64,000 bases of DNA from Verrucomicrobiia bacterium. Lineage in GTDB: Bacteria > Verrucomicrobiota > Verrucomicrobiia > Limisphaerales > JADLHS01. The first letter of the stretch is position 1; the number at the start of each line of letters is the position of its first letter. Under the pieces are notes generated by a model. The model worked only from the letters and a program-made list of their open reading frames with translations. It did no database searches and was not told the origin of the DNA. The translations under genes and the position numbers were made by a program. Shown here in pieces: positions 36,295 to 45,202 of this stretch. The DNA is taken from assembly GCA_026125285.1 (NCBI GenBank), contig JAHCLO010000035.1, forward strand, positions 1 through 64,000, in the 5' to 3' direction.

Positions 36295-36350
36295 GGATTT
36301 CAGCTTGGTCGTCACTCGCTTGTGGGCTTTGGCGGACTCGATAAGGACGC

Positions 36351-36376
36351 AGGAAGTCCTCTCACGCGGACTTCCT
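36351..36376 (+). terminator. Hairpin downstream of the kinase-sigma operon
   Basis: AGGAAGTCC (36351-36359) and GGACTTCCT (36368-36376) are perfect inverse arms with an 8-base loop. Only a short T tract follows (TTGAAATT), so termination is uncertain. Confidence 0.4.
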
Positions 36377-36983
36377 TGAAATTCGTGCTGTGCTACACCG
36401 TCGCTTCTTCGCTTCGTGGTAATTCTTTTCGCGTGATTGGCGGCATGTGGCCGCCGTCCAGAGCCAACATGACGAAAACAGGCACACGCCACGCTTCGCT
36501 TGATTGCATCTTGAAATTGGAGATTGCAGACGCCAACGGCTTGCTCGCCGGCAGCGGGCATCCCTGCAAATAACACGGGCCGGACTTCCAAGTCCGGCCC
36601 ACAAGAATGAGAACTGGAGTTAGATTAGCACCCTTCTTCTCCCTCACCAGTCACCAATCCTGGGGACATGGATTGCGGTTTGCCCGACCGCCGTTGAATG
36701 CAAGCACCCTCGGTGTTGGCCACAGCCTCGGCGACTGAATACCATACGGTCATGTCTGGTCAGACGCCGAGAACCGGCATACCGCAGAAGTTCTTATCGG
36801 TTGGCTTTCGCTACGTCACCAACAAGAAAGTTGGGGCGCGTCACTCCGTGCGCGCCGCACCGGGCAACCGCTTTTCCGGGACGGCGCGGACGGAGTGACA
36901 CGCCCTGCCACGCAACGGAATTCAATTATCCCAGTACGCGATCCTCCCACTGCCGTTGCCTTGCGAGAGTCATCGCCACGCCG
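36377..36983. other. Long intergenic spacer with hairpins and a repeat, no gene
   Basis: Together with the preceding hairpin this makes about 690 bases without a credible reading frame. It contains a perfect 11-bp inverted repeat GGGCCGGACTT/AAGTCCGGCCC (36577-36587 and 36590-36600) and the family B repeat at 36833-36908. The rest looks like decayed sequence. Confidence 0.6.
36833..36908. repeat. Family B palindromic core (copy B2)
   Basis: GGGGCGCGTCACTCCGTGCG at 36833-36852 and GGCGCGGACGGAGTGACACG at about 36883-36902 form the inverted arms seen in the other B copies. The outer terminal inverted repeats are not preserved here. Confidence 0.75.
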
Positions 36984-38042
36984 TTACCCGCTGGCCTGCA
37001 CTTGCCGCGTGATCTCGAACGCCAGTTCCAGTGCCCGCTTGGCGGATTCGCCGCTGACCATCGGGGTTTGCTGCTCGCGCACGCATTGGATGAAGTGCTG
37101 GAGCTCCAGTTTCAGTGGCTCTTCCTTGGCGATGGGGACTGGTTCGCGGACGATGCGTTTGCCGCCAAATTCACTCACGATGGTCGAGTCCTTGCCCACG
37201 CCCAGCTTGGCAGCCAGGAGTTTCTTCAAAATGGAACTCTCCTCCTCACCGTCGCGGGCGATGCGGTAGATGAACCCTTCCTGCGCGCGATAATCGAGCG
37301 AGATGTAGCTCGGCACTTCGCCGCCGCTGAACACGCGAATTTTGCGCATTCGTTCCGGGCTGACGCGGCTCACGGTGAGATTGGCCACACAGCCATTGGC
37401 AAAGCGCAACCGGGCGTTGGCAATATCCTCGGACTGGCTCAACACGGGAATGCCAACGGCGTCCACGCTCGTCACCGGTGATCGCACAAACGCCAATACC
37501 ACGTCGAGATCGTGAATCATCAGGTCCAGCACCACGCCGATGTCGGTGGAGCGGGCAGGGTAGGGGGACAGTCGGTGGGTTTCAATGAAGCGGGGTGCCG
37601 GCGCGGCATTTTCCAGATACTTGAACACGGGATTGAACCGCTCCACGTGTCCGACCTGGAGCACACAGTTATGTTGCTGCGCGAGTTCCACCAACTCGGC
37701 CGCTTGTGCCGAGTTGTCGGTCATCGGTTTTTCCACGAGCACGTGTTTGCCTTGCCGGAGCAGGGACCGCGTGAGTTCAAAGTGGGTGGTCGTGGGCGTT
37801 ACCACGTTGACCGCGTCCGCGGCAGCGGTGAGTTCGGCCATCGAGTTGAACACGTGGGTACTGCATTTCGCCCCAATCTTGCGCGCGGTATCCGGGGAAG
37901 CATCGTAAAGTCCGGCGAATTCCACCGACCCCGCGGCCGCGAGCTCGGCGTAGAGGCGGGCGTGTTCCTTGCCGAGCGCGCCGGCACCCAACACGGCGAC
38001 TTTCACTCGAGGCCGCTTCCGTGGTCCATGTTCAGTAGCCAT
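36984..38042 (-). CDS. Gfo/Idh/MocA-family NAD(P)-dependent oxidoreductase
   Basis: A 352-residue protein with an N-terminal Rossmann fold (VKVAVLGAGALGKEHARLYA), the family motif VLVEKPMTD whose Lys is the usual catalytic/cofactor residue, and GHVERFNPVFKYLE, DIGVVLDLMIHDLDVVLAFV and DYRAQEGFIYRI in the C-terminal sheet domain. These enzymes oxidise or reduce a sugar, often a nucleotide sugar, in the cytosol. In many Gram-negative genomes close relatives sit beside lipid A or LPS genes, but here the neighbours are plsY-gpsA, transcribed divergently 88 bp away. The substrate is unknown. Length is typical. Confidence 0.9.
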   Translation of the reverse strand: MATEHGPRKRPRVKVAVLGAGALGKEHARLYAELAAAGSVEFAGLYDASPDTARKIGAKCSTHVFNSMAELTAAADAVNVVTPTTTHFELTRSLLRQGKHVLVEKPMTDNSAQAAELVELAQQHNCVLQVGHVERFNPVFKYLENAAPAPRFIETHRLSPYPARSTDIGVVLDLMIHDLDVVLAFVRSPVTSVDAVGIPVLSQSEDIANARLRFANGCVANLTVSRVSPERMRKIRVFSGGEVPSYISLDYRAQEGFIYRIARDGEEESSILKKLLAAKLGVGKDSTIVSEFGGKRIVREPVPIAKEEPLKLELQHFIQCVREQQTPMVSGESAKRALELAFEITRQVQASG

Positions 38043-38130
38043 CGCGCGCAGTCTGCCACTGACGGTTCATGGCTGACAACAGGCAAACTTTGCACTTTCA
38101 ACTTTCCGCCCAAGCTTCTAAATCAACGCT

Positions 38131-38778
38131 GTGGAAATCATCGCCTACCTTGTCGTCGCGCTCGCCGCCTATTTGTTAGGCTCGATACCGACGGGCTATC
38201 TCGTGGGTCTGGCCAAGGGCGTGGACATTCGAACCGTAGGCAGCGGCAATATCGGGGCGACTAATGTATTTCGTTTTCTGGGCAAACCAGCCGGCATTTT
38301 CGTGCTGCTGATGGACGCGCTCAAAGGCTGGTTCGCCGTGCGCATTGTGGCGCTCTGGCTGGCTGCTCGGTTGCTGCCGGCCGAGGCGGTGGAGGAGTCT
38401 GGCGAGGTCGCCGCCATCCTCGCTGCCCTGTTCGCCGTGTTGGGACACAATTATACGTGCTGGCTGAAATTCAAAGGCGGCAAAGGCATTGCCACGAGCG
38501 CCGGGGTGTATCTGGCGCTTGCGCCCCTGGCGGTTGGCATCGCGCTGGCAACCTGGATCATCGTGTTTCTGCTCACGCGCTATGTCTCGGTGGCTTCCAT
38601 CGCCGCCGCCGTCGCCTTGCCCGTGGCCGTGTGGTTCACGAGCCACAGTCTCCTGCTGGGCATTGTCACCACGGCGCTGGGCGCATTGGCAATCTACAAG
38701 CACCGGACCAATATCCAACGGCTGCTCGCGGGCACGGAACATCGCTTTAACTTCAAACGTAAAGGCAAAACGACATGA
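38131..38778 (+). CDS. plsY: Glycerol-3-phosphate acyltransferase PlsY
   Basis: A 215-residue inner-membrane enzyme that transfers an acyl group from acyl phosphate to glycerol 3-phosphate, the first step of phospholipid synthesis. The three PlsY motifs are visible: LLGSIPTGYLVG with VGSGNIGATN, LGHNYTCWLKFKGGKGIATS, and the late YKHRTNIQRLLAGTEHRF. About five membrane helices are present. The start is GTG at 38131, the only one in frame that keeps the N-terminal membrane helix. The last four bases overlap the gpsA start (ATGA), placing substrate supply and use in one operon. Confidence 0.96.
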   Translation: MEIIAYLVVALAAYLLGSIPTGYLVGLAKGVDIRTVGSGNIGATNVFRFLGKPAGIFVLLMDALKGWFAVRIVALWLAARLLPAEAVEESGEVAAILAALFAVLGHNYTCWLKFKGGKGIATSAGVYLALAPLAVGIALATWIIVFLLTRYVSVASIAAAVALPVAVWFTSHSLLLGIVTTALGALAIYKHRTNIQRLLAGTEHRFNFKRKGKTT

Positions 38779-39755
38779 TTATTTCTGTGCTCGGCGCGGG
38801 CGCTTGGGGGACAGCATTGGCTCGCATGTTGGCCGCTCGGCAACACGCGGTCACGCTTTGGGATTTTTTCCCGGAGACGGTTGAAGCCATCCGTAGAACT
38901 GGCAGTAACGAACGCTACCTTCCGGGCATTGGATTGCCGGTGGAACTCCAGGTCGAGGCGGACGCTGCCTCTGCCATCAAAGCGGCGGAACTGGTCGTGG
39001 TCGCCAGTGTATCGAAGGGCTTTCGCAACGTGACGAAGTGTTTGGGTTCGTTCGATGGCATCGTGGTGAGTGTGACCAAGGGAATCGAGTTTGAGACGGG
39101 CTACACCATGTCGGACATCCTCCGAGAGAATGCGCCACTTGCCCGTATCGTGGCGATGTCCGGTCCGACCCTGGCGATGGAAGTGGCGAAAGGCGTGCCC
39201 ACCGCCATCGTGGCGGCCAGTGCGGATGAAGCCGCGGCCCAGGCGGTCCAGGAAGTTTTTCACAGTCCGGCGTTTCGCGTTTACACGAGTAGCGATGTTC
39301 ACGGCGTGGAACTGGGGGGCGCGCTTAAGAACGTCATCGCCATCGGCGCCGGCGTGTGCGACGGGCTTGGTTTTGGCGACAACTCGAAAGCCGCCCTGGT
39401 CACGCGGGCGATTGCCGAGATGCGGCGAGTGGGCGTGGCGTGCGGCGCACAGGCCGACACCTTCACTGGTTTGAGTGGTCTGGGGGATTTGATGGTGACG
39501 TGTTTCTCGCGCCTGAGCCGCAACCGTGGTTTTGGCGAGCGGCTTGGCCAGGGCGAGAGCGCCGAGGCGATTGTCGCGAGCATGACGGCCGTGGCGGAAG
39601 GCTATCCGACCGCCCGCTCCGCCTGGGAACTTGCGCGCAATCACAGCGTCGAAGCACCGATCATTGAGGAAGTGTATGCGATGCTTTACGCGGCCAAGAA
39701 CGTGCGGCAAGCGGTGCAGGATTTGACGGGCCGGGAATCCAAGGCGGAGGATTGA
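38775..39755 (+). CDS. gpsA: Glycerol-3-phosphate dehydrogenase [NAD(P)+]
   Basis: A 326-residue cytosolic enzyme that reduces dihydroxyacetone phosphate to sn-glycerol 3-phosphate, the substrate of PlsY encoded just upstream. It shows the nucleotide-binding motif ISVLGAGAWGTALARMLA, SVTKGIEF, MSGPTLAMEVAKGVPTA and the C-terminal substrate-binding ELGGALKNVIAIGAGVCDGL with GLSGLGDLMVTCFSRLSRNR. Length is standard. The ATG overlaps the plsY stop. Confidence 0.97.
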   Translation: MIISVLGAGAWGTALARMLAARQHAVTLWDFFPETVEAIRRTGSNERYLPGIGLPVELQVEADAASAIKAAELVVVASVSKGFRNVTKCLGSFDGIVVSVTKGIEFETGYTMSDILRENAPLARIVAMSGPTLAMEVAKGVPTAIVAASADEAAAQAVQEVFHSPAFRVYTSSDVHGVELGGALKNVIAIGAGVCDGLGFGDNSKAALVTRAIAEMRRVGVACGAQADTFTGLSGLGDLMVTCFSRLSRNRGFGERLGQGESAEAIVASMTAVAEGYPTARSAWELARNHSVEAPIIEEVYAMLYAAKNVRQAVQDLTGRESKAED

Positions 39756-39863
39756 GGGCGCGCCACCAACGCTACGCTCACGCAGTCATCTCCGCTGTGG
39801 AGAAACCTTCGCCACGTTGGGACGGTTCTGCCGCTTGGCCACAATTGGACTGCGGTTCGCGTT

Positions 39864-41582
39864 TCATTCTCGCACCAGGGCGAGTACACGCTCGAGAGCA
39901 TCGGCGATCTTCGCGGCGAGCATCGCGCCACCGCGCGGTTTGATCTCGACTTCGCCTTTGGCCAGGGATTTCTCGCCAATGCTAACGCGGATCGGGAAGC
40001 CCACGAGATCGGCGTCCTTGAACTTTACCCCCGGTCGTTCGTCGCGGTCGTCGAGGATGACTTCCACGCCCGCGGCGGTGAGTTCGGCGTAAAGCTTTTC
40101 CGCCAACTGCATCCCCGCATTGTCCGGCGCGACGTTCAGCGGGGTGATGCAGACTTGGTACGGGGCGACGCTCAAGGGCCAGATGATGCCGTCCTTGTCG
40201 TTGCACTGCTCAATGACCGCCTGGAGGGTGCGCGTGACGCCGATGCCGTAACAGCCCATGACCAGGGGATGGCGCGTGCCCGCTTCATCGAGGTAAAGCG
40301 CGCCCATCTTCTCGCTGTACTTGGTGCCGAGCTTGAAGACATGGCCCACTTCAATGGCGCGGCGGATCTTGAGGGTATTGCTGCATTTGACGCACGGCTC
40401 GCCAACGATCACGGTCCGTAAATCACGCCACTGCGTTACGGTGATGTCGCGTTCGATGGACACGTTGCGCAGATGGAAACCGTCGTCGTTCGCGCCGGTG
40501 GTCATGTCGTTGGCGCCGCGCAGACGTTCGTCGGCATAAACCGGAATGTCTTTTGATTTCAACGTGGCGGCCACTGCGCCGAGGCTGCCAGGACGCGCAC
40601 CGAGGGCGGCGAGAATCTCATCGGCCGTGGCCGCCCGGAAGATTGTCGTACCGACGGCGGCCGCGAACTTCGTTTCGTTCAATTGATCGTCGCCGCGGAC
40701 GAGCGCAATGGCCGGCTTGTCCTGGACGATGAAGACCAGGGTCTTGATCTGCCGATTAGCCGCGACCTTGTAGGGCTCCTTGCTCAACGCTTCGATGGTG
40801 AGGACGCCGGGCGTGGGAAACTTTTCCGGCGACGCGCCGATTTCGCGCGCGGCGGTCTTGGGGATGCCGCTGGTGGCTTTCTCCAGGTTCGCGGCGTAGC
40901 CACACGCCTCGCAGTACACAACCTCGTTCTCACCGGTTTCCGCCGGGACCATGAATTCGTGCGAAAACTTACCGCCAATAACGCCGGTGTCGGCCTCGAC
41001 CGGAAACGTCTTCAGTCCGCAACGCGCGAAGATGCGCGTATAGGCGTCATACATTTTCTGGTAGGCGATTTGTGCGGCTTCGTCGGTGGTGTCGAAACTG
41101 TAGGCGTCCTTCATGATGAACTCGCGGGCGCGCATGAGGCCGAACCGCGGGCGGATTTCGTCGCGAAACTTGACGCTGATCTGATAGAAGTTCTTCGGAA
41201 GTTGACGATAGGAATTGATGTCGGCCGCGGCGATCAGCGTGATGACTTCCTCAGCCGTGGGGCTGAGCACCCATTCGCGGGCGGCACTGTCCTTGACCTT
41301 GAAGAGCACGTCGCGGGCAGTCTCGTAGCGCCCGCTTTGTTGCCAGATTTCGGGTGGTTGGATGGCGGGCATGAGCACTTCCACGGCGCCCGCCCGATTC
41401 ATTTCTTCGCGGACGATTTGTTCAACCTGGCGAAGGGCGCGAACGCCCACCGGCAGAAAAGTGTAAACACCACCGGCCAGTTTGCGGATGAGGCCGGCGC
41501 GCAAGAGGAGTTTGTGCGACAGAATCTCGGCGTCCGCCGGGGCTTCGCGCAGAGTAGGAATGAGGGTTTGAGTCCAACGCAT
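39864..41582 (-). CDS. proS: Prolyl-tRNA synthetase (bacterial type)
   Basis: A 572-residue class II aminoacyl-tRNA synthetase charging tRNA-Pro. It starts MRWTQTLIPTLREAPADAEI. Motif 2 is seen in KFRDEIRPRFGLMRAREFIM and motif 3 in MGCYGIGVTRTLQAVIEQ. The segment of about 170 residues between them is the INS editing domain that clears Ala-tRNA-Pro, the mark of the bacterial type. The anticodon-binding domain closes the protein (YQVCITPLNVAP ... FPIRVSIGEKSLAKGEVEIK). It is probably co-transcribed with the small ORF and the FAA-hydrolase gene upstream on the same strand. Confidence 0.97.
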   Translation of the reverse strand: MRWTQTLIPTLREAPADAEILSHKLLLRAGLIRKLAGGVYTFLPVGVRALRQVEQIVREEMNRAGAVEVLMPAIQPPEIWQQSGRYETARDVLFKVKDSAAREWVLSPTAEEVITLIAAADINSYRQLPKNFYQISVKFRDEIRPRFGLMRAREFIMKDAYSFDTTDEAAQIAYQKMYDAYTRIFARCGLKTFPVEADTGVIGGKFSHEFMVPAETGENEVVYCEACGYAANLEKATSGIPKTAAREIGASPEKFPTPGVLTIEALSKEPYKVAANRQIKTLVFIVQDKPAIALVRGDDQLNETKFAAAVGTTIFRAATADEILAALGARPGSLGAVAATLKSKDIPVYADERLRGANDMTTGANDDGFHLRNVSIERDITVTQWRDLRTVIVGEPCVKCSNTLKIRRAIEVGHVFKLGTKYSEKMGALYLDEAGTRHPLVMGCYGIGVTRTLQAVIEQCNDKDGIIWPLSVAPYQVCITPLNVAPDNAGMQLAEKLYAELTAAGVEVILDDRDERPGVKFKDADLVGFPIRVSIGEKSLAKGEVEIKPRGGAMLAAKIADALERVLALVRE

Positions 41583-41587
41583 AATTA

Positions 41588-41740
41588 TCAGGTGTAGAAT
41601 TTATTGAGTAATTTCTCAGGTGAAGCAAAGACGGGTGCGGGCAGGTCCAGTTCCCGCAGCAACCAGGCGAGTTTGTCGCTGTCCGCCTCCAGCCGATGAC
41701 AATCGCGACTTACGAGCAGGATGCACTTGTCAATCTTCAC
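41588..41740 (-). CDS. Small 50-residue protein between the FAA-hydrolase and proS genes
   Basis: A GTG-started frame (41740-41738) beginning 3 bases after the FAA-hydrolase stop and ending 5 bases before the proS ATG. The peptide begins KIDKCILLVSRDCHRLEADS and continues DKLAWLLREL ... KLLNKFYT. The composition is well balanced, with alternating hydrophobic residues like a strand followed by an amphipathic helix. The tight fit between two genes on the same strand argues that it is translated. I recognise no family. The alternative is a fortuitous frame in a 160-bp spacer. Confidence 0.5.
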   Translation of the reverse strand: MKIDKCILLVSRDCHRLEADSDKLAWLLRELDLPAPVFASPEKLLNKFYT

Positions 41741-41743
41741 CCT

Positions 41744-42499
41744 TCACTTCACCGAATTGAGTAGCGGCGCCATGCCCTGGATGCGCACTTCCAGGCGGTC
41801 GCCTGAGCGGATGGGACCGGAGCCGCCCGGGGTGCCGGTGAGGATTAAATCACCCGCCAGCAGGGTCATATTTGCGGAGATGAAGCTGACGAGTCGGTAA
41901 CAATTGAAGAGGAGTTGAGCGGTATTGGCATTCTGGCGAAGCTGGCCATTCTGGAACATCTGGAGCGTCAGGTTGTGCGGATCAATCTGCGTTTCAATAT
42001 ACGGCCCGAACGGGAGGAAGGTATCGAACGATTTCGCCCGACACCACTGGCTTTCGGAATTCTGCACCGTGCGATCTGTGATGTCCTGAGCCGGCGCATA
42101 GCCGAGAATGTAGCGTGCCGCAGCGGTGGGCGGAACATTGCGCACGCGGCGGCCAATGACAATCGCCAGTTCGGCTTCGAAATCCACGCGGTGCTGCGGA
42201 TGAGGAATTTCGATCTTGGCGCCGTCGGCCAAGAGTGCGGATGGGGCTTTGAACCAGATTAGAGGTTCCTTGGGCATGGCTTGGCCGCTATCGCGCACGT
42301 GTTCGGCATAATTCAGCCCCACGGCAATGATCTTCGTCGGCGTCACGGGGGTCAGTGTGCGGATTCCTTTGGCGGGGGTAGGCTTACGATCAAAGGAAGG
42401 TGAGCCGAAGAGGTCGCCGCGCAGTCGGAACAATTCGCCATCCACGACCTTCGCGTGGAAAACGTCATCACCCTTCTGAAATCGGCCAATGGCTGCCAT
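41744..42499 (-). CDS. Fumarylacetoacetate-hydrolase-family protein
   Basis: A 251-residue product if started at the ATG at 42499 (MAAIGRFQKGDDVFHAKVVD), the usual start of the family. The frame is open upstream to 42715 but that overlaps the divergent TetR gene. Motifs: KIIAVGLNYAEHVRDSGQAM, VDFEAELAIVIGRR (the Glu metal ligands), YAPAQDITDRTVQNSESQW and GDLILTGTPGGSGPI. These are metal-dependent cytosolic enzymes that cleave or decarboxylate acyl-pyruvate-like compounds in aromatic breakdown, or act as oxaloacetate tautomerase or decarboxylase. The exact reaction cannot be told here. Divergent from the TetR gene with a 134-bp shared upstream region. Confidence 0.92.
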   Translation of the reverse strand: MAAIGRFQKGDDVFHAKVVDGELFRLRGDLFGSPSFDRKPTPAKGIRTLTPVTPTKIIAVGLNYAEHVRDSGQAMPKEPLIWFKAPSALLADGAKIEIPHPQHRVDFEAELAIVIGRRVRNVPPTAAARYILGYAPAQDITDRTVQNSESQWCRAKSFDTFLPFGPYIETQIDPHNLTLQMFQNGQLRQNANTAQLLFNCYRLVSFISANMTLLAGDLILTGTPGGSGPIRSGDRLEVRIQGMAPLLNSVK

Positions 42500-42633
42500 A
42501 AGTGCTGCCCAAACGTAACTGATGCCAAAATCGCCGGGCAAGACGAAAGACCAGATGCCACCTGGCAGACGTGGCTCGCTGGCAACGCAGGCTTGACAGG
42601 AAACCGCAGATACTCGATTAGTTTCCAAAGTAT

Positions 42634-43266
42634 ATGAGCCGACACTTGTCAGTTTTGGCGATTCAGCCGGATGAAGCGGAATCTCCCATCCGAGCGCGGA
42701 TCGTTCAGCAGGCACGAAGGCACTTCCTATTGCATGGCTTCCGCGGAGTAAGCATGGACGACCTGGCGGTGGATTTGGGGATCAGCAAGAAGACGCTGTA
42801 TGCTCATTTCGCCAGCAAAGCCGACTTGTTGAAAGAGGCCATTCGCGCAAAGTTCGGAGAAGTTGACGCCGACCTTGAGCGGCTGGTAGCGGTGGAGGGA
42901 AGGAGTTTCCCCAACCAACTCCAACAACTGCTGGAGTGTCTTGAGCGCCATCTGAAGGAACCACAACCCTCATTCATACGTGACATGCAGCGTGAACCGG
43001 AGTTGTTTGCCTGGATTCAAACGCTGCGGCGTGAGCGCATTGAGCGCTATTTTGGAAAGCTCTTTGCGGAGGGGCGGCGCGCGGAATTGATTCGCGAAGA
43101 TGTGTCCGCCAAGTTGATGATCGAAATCCTCTTGGGTGCAATCGAAGCGATCATCAATCCACAGAAACTTGAGGAACTGGGACTGACGCCCAAGACCGCG
43201 TTCCCGATGGTTGTCACAGTTGTTTTGCGGGGAATTCTCACTGACCACGGGAGGCAGCAATCATGA
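42634..43266 (+). CDS. TetR/AcrR-family transcriptional regulator
   Basis: A 210-residue regulator with an N-terminal TetR helix-turn-helix (ARRHFLLHGFRGVSMDDLAV, DLGISKKTLYAHFASKADLL) and a helical ligand-binding half. As first gene of a four-gene overlapping export operon it most likely represses that operon and responds to an exported compound, as CecR does for ybhGFSR in E. coli (family knowledge, inferred here). Its TGA overlaps the ATG of the HlyD-like gene (ATGA). The divergent FAA-hydrolase gene shares the promoter region and could also be controlled. Confidence 0.94.
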   Translation: MSRHLSVLAIQPDEAESPIRARIVQQARRHFLLHGFRGVSMDDLAVDLGISKKTLYAHFASKADLLKEAIRAKFGEVDADLERLVAVEGRSFPNQLQQLLECLERHLKEPQPSFIRDMQREPELFAWIQTLRRERIERYFGKLFAEGRRAELIREDVSAKLMIEILLGAIEAIINPQKLEELGLTPKTAFPMVVTVVLRGILTDHGRQQS

Positions 43267-44279
43267 AATTGTTCACTCGAACCAAGCCGCAGCGCGAGCG
43301 CGTGCGGCGAACACCGATACTTGTGATCCTCCTGGCCTTAACGGGTGGCGGGCTTATCTGCGGATGCCAACCTGCTTCCACTAATCGCCTTCAGGGTTAT
43401 CTCGAAGGTGAGTTTATTTTCGTGGCGGCGCCACACGCCGGGGCGCTGGAGAGTCTGGCCGTAACCCGCGGGGCACAAGTGCAGGCCGGCGATCCCATGT
43501 TCACGCTTGAGCGCCAGGCCGAGACCGCTGCCCGCGACGAGGCTGAACGGCGCTTATCCCAAGCCCGCGCCAATTTGGCGGACTTGAAGAAGGGCCGGCG
43601 TCCGTCGGAGATTGATTCGCTGGTTGCCAGCCTCAAGCAAGCTCAAGCCGCGCGCGAGCTTTCCGAAAGAGAACTGGTGCGCGAGGAAAGCCTGCTGACT
43701 TCGGTGGGCGGAACCACCGAACAGGCGGTGGATCGCGCACGCACCACCCGCGACCAAAGCCGGCAGCGCGTGGCGCAGCTCGAAGCGGAACTGACCACCG
43801 CCCGTCTCGGTGCGCGGGCAGACCAGGTGACGGCGGCCGAGGCAAACGTCAGCGCCCTGGAGGCCGCTCTTGCGAAGGCGGAATGGGACGTGGCGCAGAA
43901 GAGCCAATATGCTCCGCAGGCGGGTCTCGTCTTTGACACTCTGTACCGGCCCGGCGAATGGGTTGCTGCGGGCCGCCCCGTAGTCGTGGTGTTGCCACCC
44001 CAGAACATCAAACTCCGCGTGTTTGTGCCGGAGCGACAGCTTGGTTCGATTCAAGTGAGCGACCCGGTGCAGGTGTTCATGGATGGCGTCAGCGGCAGTG
44101 TGACGGCCAAGGTAAGTTTCATCTCGCCCAAAGCCGAATATAGTCCGCCCATGGTTTACAGCCGGGAGAACCGGCAGAAGTTCGTCTATCTCGTCGAGGC
44201 CAGCTTCGAGCCGGAGGTGGCCACAACTCTCCATCCCGGCCAACCGGTGGAGGTACAATTCCTGACCCGCCAACCGTGA
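43263..44279 (+). CDS. HlyD-family efflux adaptor, lipoprotein-type
   Basis: A 338-residue periplasmic adaptor. The N-terminus has a hydrophobic segment ending in LICGC, a plausible lipobox, so it may be lipid-anchored. A barrel-sandwich half motif (GYLEGEFIFVAAPHAGALES) is followed by a long coiled-coil hairpin (ETAARDEAERRLSQARANLA ... DQVTAAEANVSALEAALAKA), the second half motif (PQAGLVFDTLYRPGEWVAAG) and a beta barrel. It resembles YbhG. It should link the ABC exporter encoded next to an outer-membrane channel not found in this window. Coupled on both sides by overlapping start and stop codons. Confidence 0.93.
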   Translation: MKLFTRTKPQRERVRRTPILVILLALTGGGLICGCQPASTNRLQGYLEGEFIFVAAPHAGALESLAVTRGAQVQAGDPMFTLERQAETAARDEAERRLSQARANLADLKKGRRPSEIDSLVASLKQAQAARELSERELVREESLLTSVGGTTEQAVDRARTTRDQSRQRVAQLEAELTTARLGARADQVTAAEANVSALEAALAKAEWDVAQKSQYAPQAGLVFDTLYRPGEWVAAGRPVVVVLPPQNIKLRVFVPERQLGSIQVSDPVQVFMDGVSGSVTAKVSFISPKAEYSPPMVYSRENRQKFVYLVEASFEPEVATTLHPGQPVEVQFLTRQP

Positions 44280-45202
44280 TGCCTGAAGTCACCATTGACG
44301 TGCGCGGGATGACGAAGCGATTTGGTCATCTCACCGCGGTGGATCAAATTGATCTCCAGGTATGCGCGGGCGAAATCTGCGGTTTTCTCGGGCCGAACGG
44401 CAGTGGCAAGACCACCTTCATCCGGATGTTGTGTGGTTTGTTGCGCGCGGACGCTGGCAGCGGGAGGTGCCTGGGATACGACGTGATTCGCGAGAGCGAG
44501 CAGATCAAGCGTCAGGTTGGTTATATGACGCAGCGCTTCAGTTACTACGAAGACTTGAGTATCATCGAGAATCTCGATTTTGTGGCGCGGATGTATCAGG
44601 TGAAAAACCGGCGCGCCGCCGTGGCTGCCAGTTTGGAAAAGCTCGGTCTCAGCGAACGGCGGAATCAACTGGCCGGTAATCTTTCGGGCGGCTGGAAACA
44701 ACGCCTGGCTTTGGCCGCCTGCATGATTCACGAGCCAAAGTTGTTGCTGCTGGACGAGCCGACCGCCGGGGTGGACCCCAAAGCCCGCCGTGACTTTTGG
44801 GAACAAATCCATCAATTGGCGGCGGCGGGACTCACCTGCCTTATCGCCACGCATTACATGGATGAAGCCGAGCGTTGCCATCGGCTGGCGTATATCGGCT
44901 ACGGCAAGTTGCTCACCCAGGGCACGGTGGCGGAAGTCATCGCCCACGCGAACCTCACCACTTGGGAAGTCACTGGCCCACGTCTGGTGGAACTGGCGGA
45001 GAGACTCCGGTCCGCTGCTGGCGTGCAGCAGGCCGTGGCTTTTGGCAACACACTGCATGTCAGTGGCGACGATGCCGGGGCACTCCGCCGGGCAATTCAG
45101 CCCCTGCGCGTCGCTCCCTATCAGTGGCGCGAAACCGACTCCAGTCTCGAGGATGTCTTCATTCACCTCATGGACCAATTGCCCGACAACGCGCGTTCAT
45201 GA
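44279..45202 (+). CDS. ABC transporter ATP-binding protein
   Basis: A 307-residue ATPase from the ATG at 44279, which shares one base with the HlyD stop; GTG at 44276 is an alternative. Walker A GFLGPNGSGKTTF, Q-loop YMTQRFSYYEDLS, signature LSGGWKQRLALAA, Walker B LLLLDEPTAGVD and H-loop TCLIATHYMDEA are all intact. A C-terminal extension of about 80 residues follows, ending SSLEDVFIHLMDQ, as in YbhF/CcmA-type exporters. It has one ATPase domain, whereas E. coli YbhF has two, so it must dimerise. It powers the permease encoded next. Confidence 0.96.
   Translation: MPEVTIDVRGMTKRFGHLTAVDQIDLQVCAGEICGFLGPNGSGKTTFIRMLCGLLRADAGSGRCLGYDVIRESEQIKRQVGYMTQRFSYYEDLSIIENLDFVARMYQVKNRRAAVAASLEKLGLSERRNQLAGNLSGGWKQRLALAACMIHEPKLLLLDEPTAGVDPKARRDFWEQIHQLAAAGLTCLIATHYMDEAERCHRLAYIGYGKLLTQGTVAEVIAHANLTTWEVTGPRLVELAERLRSAAGVQQAVAFGNTLHVSGDDAGALRRAIQPLRVAPYQWRETDSSLEDVFIHLMDQLPDNARS

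Noticed and set aside
36577-36600. Perfect 11-bp inverted repeat considered as a terminator
   Set aside because: It lies about 280 bp from the nearest upstream gene end and has no T tract on either strand. It is more likely part of decayed repeat DNA.
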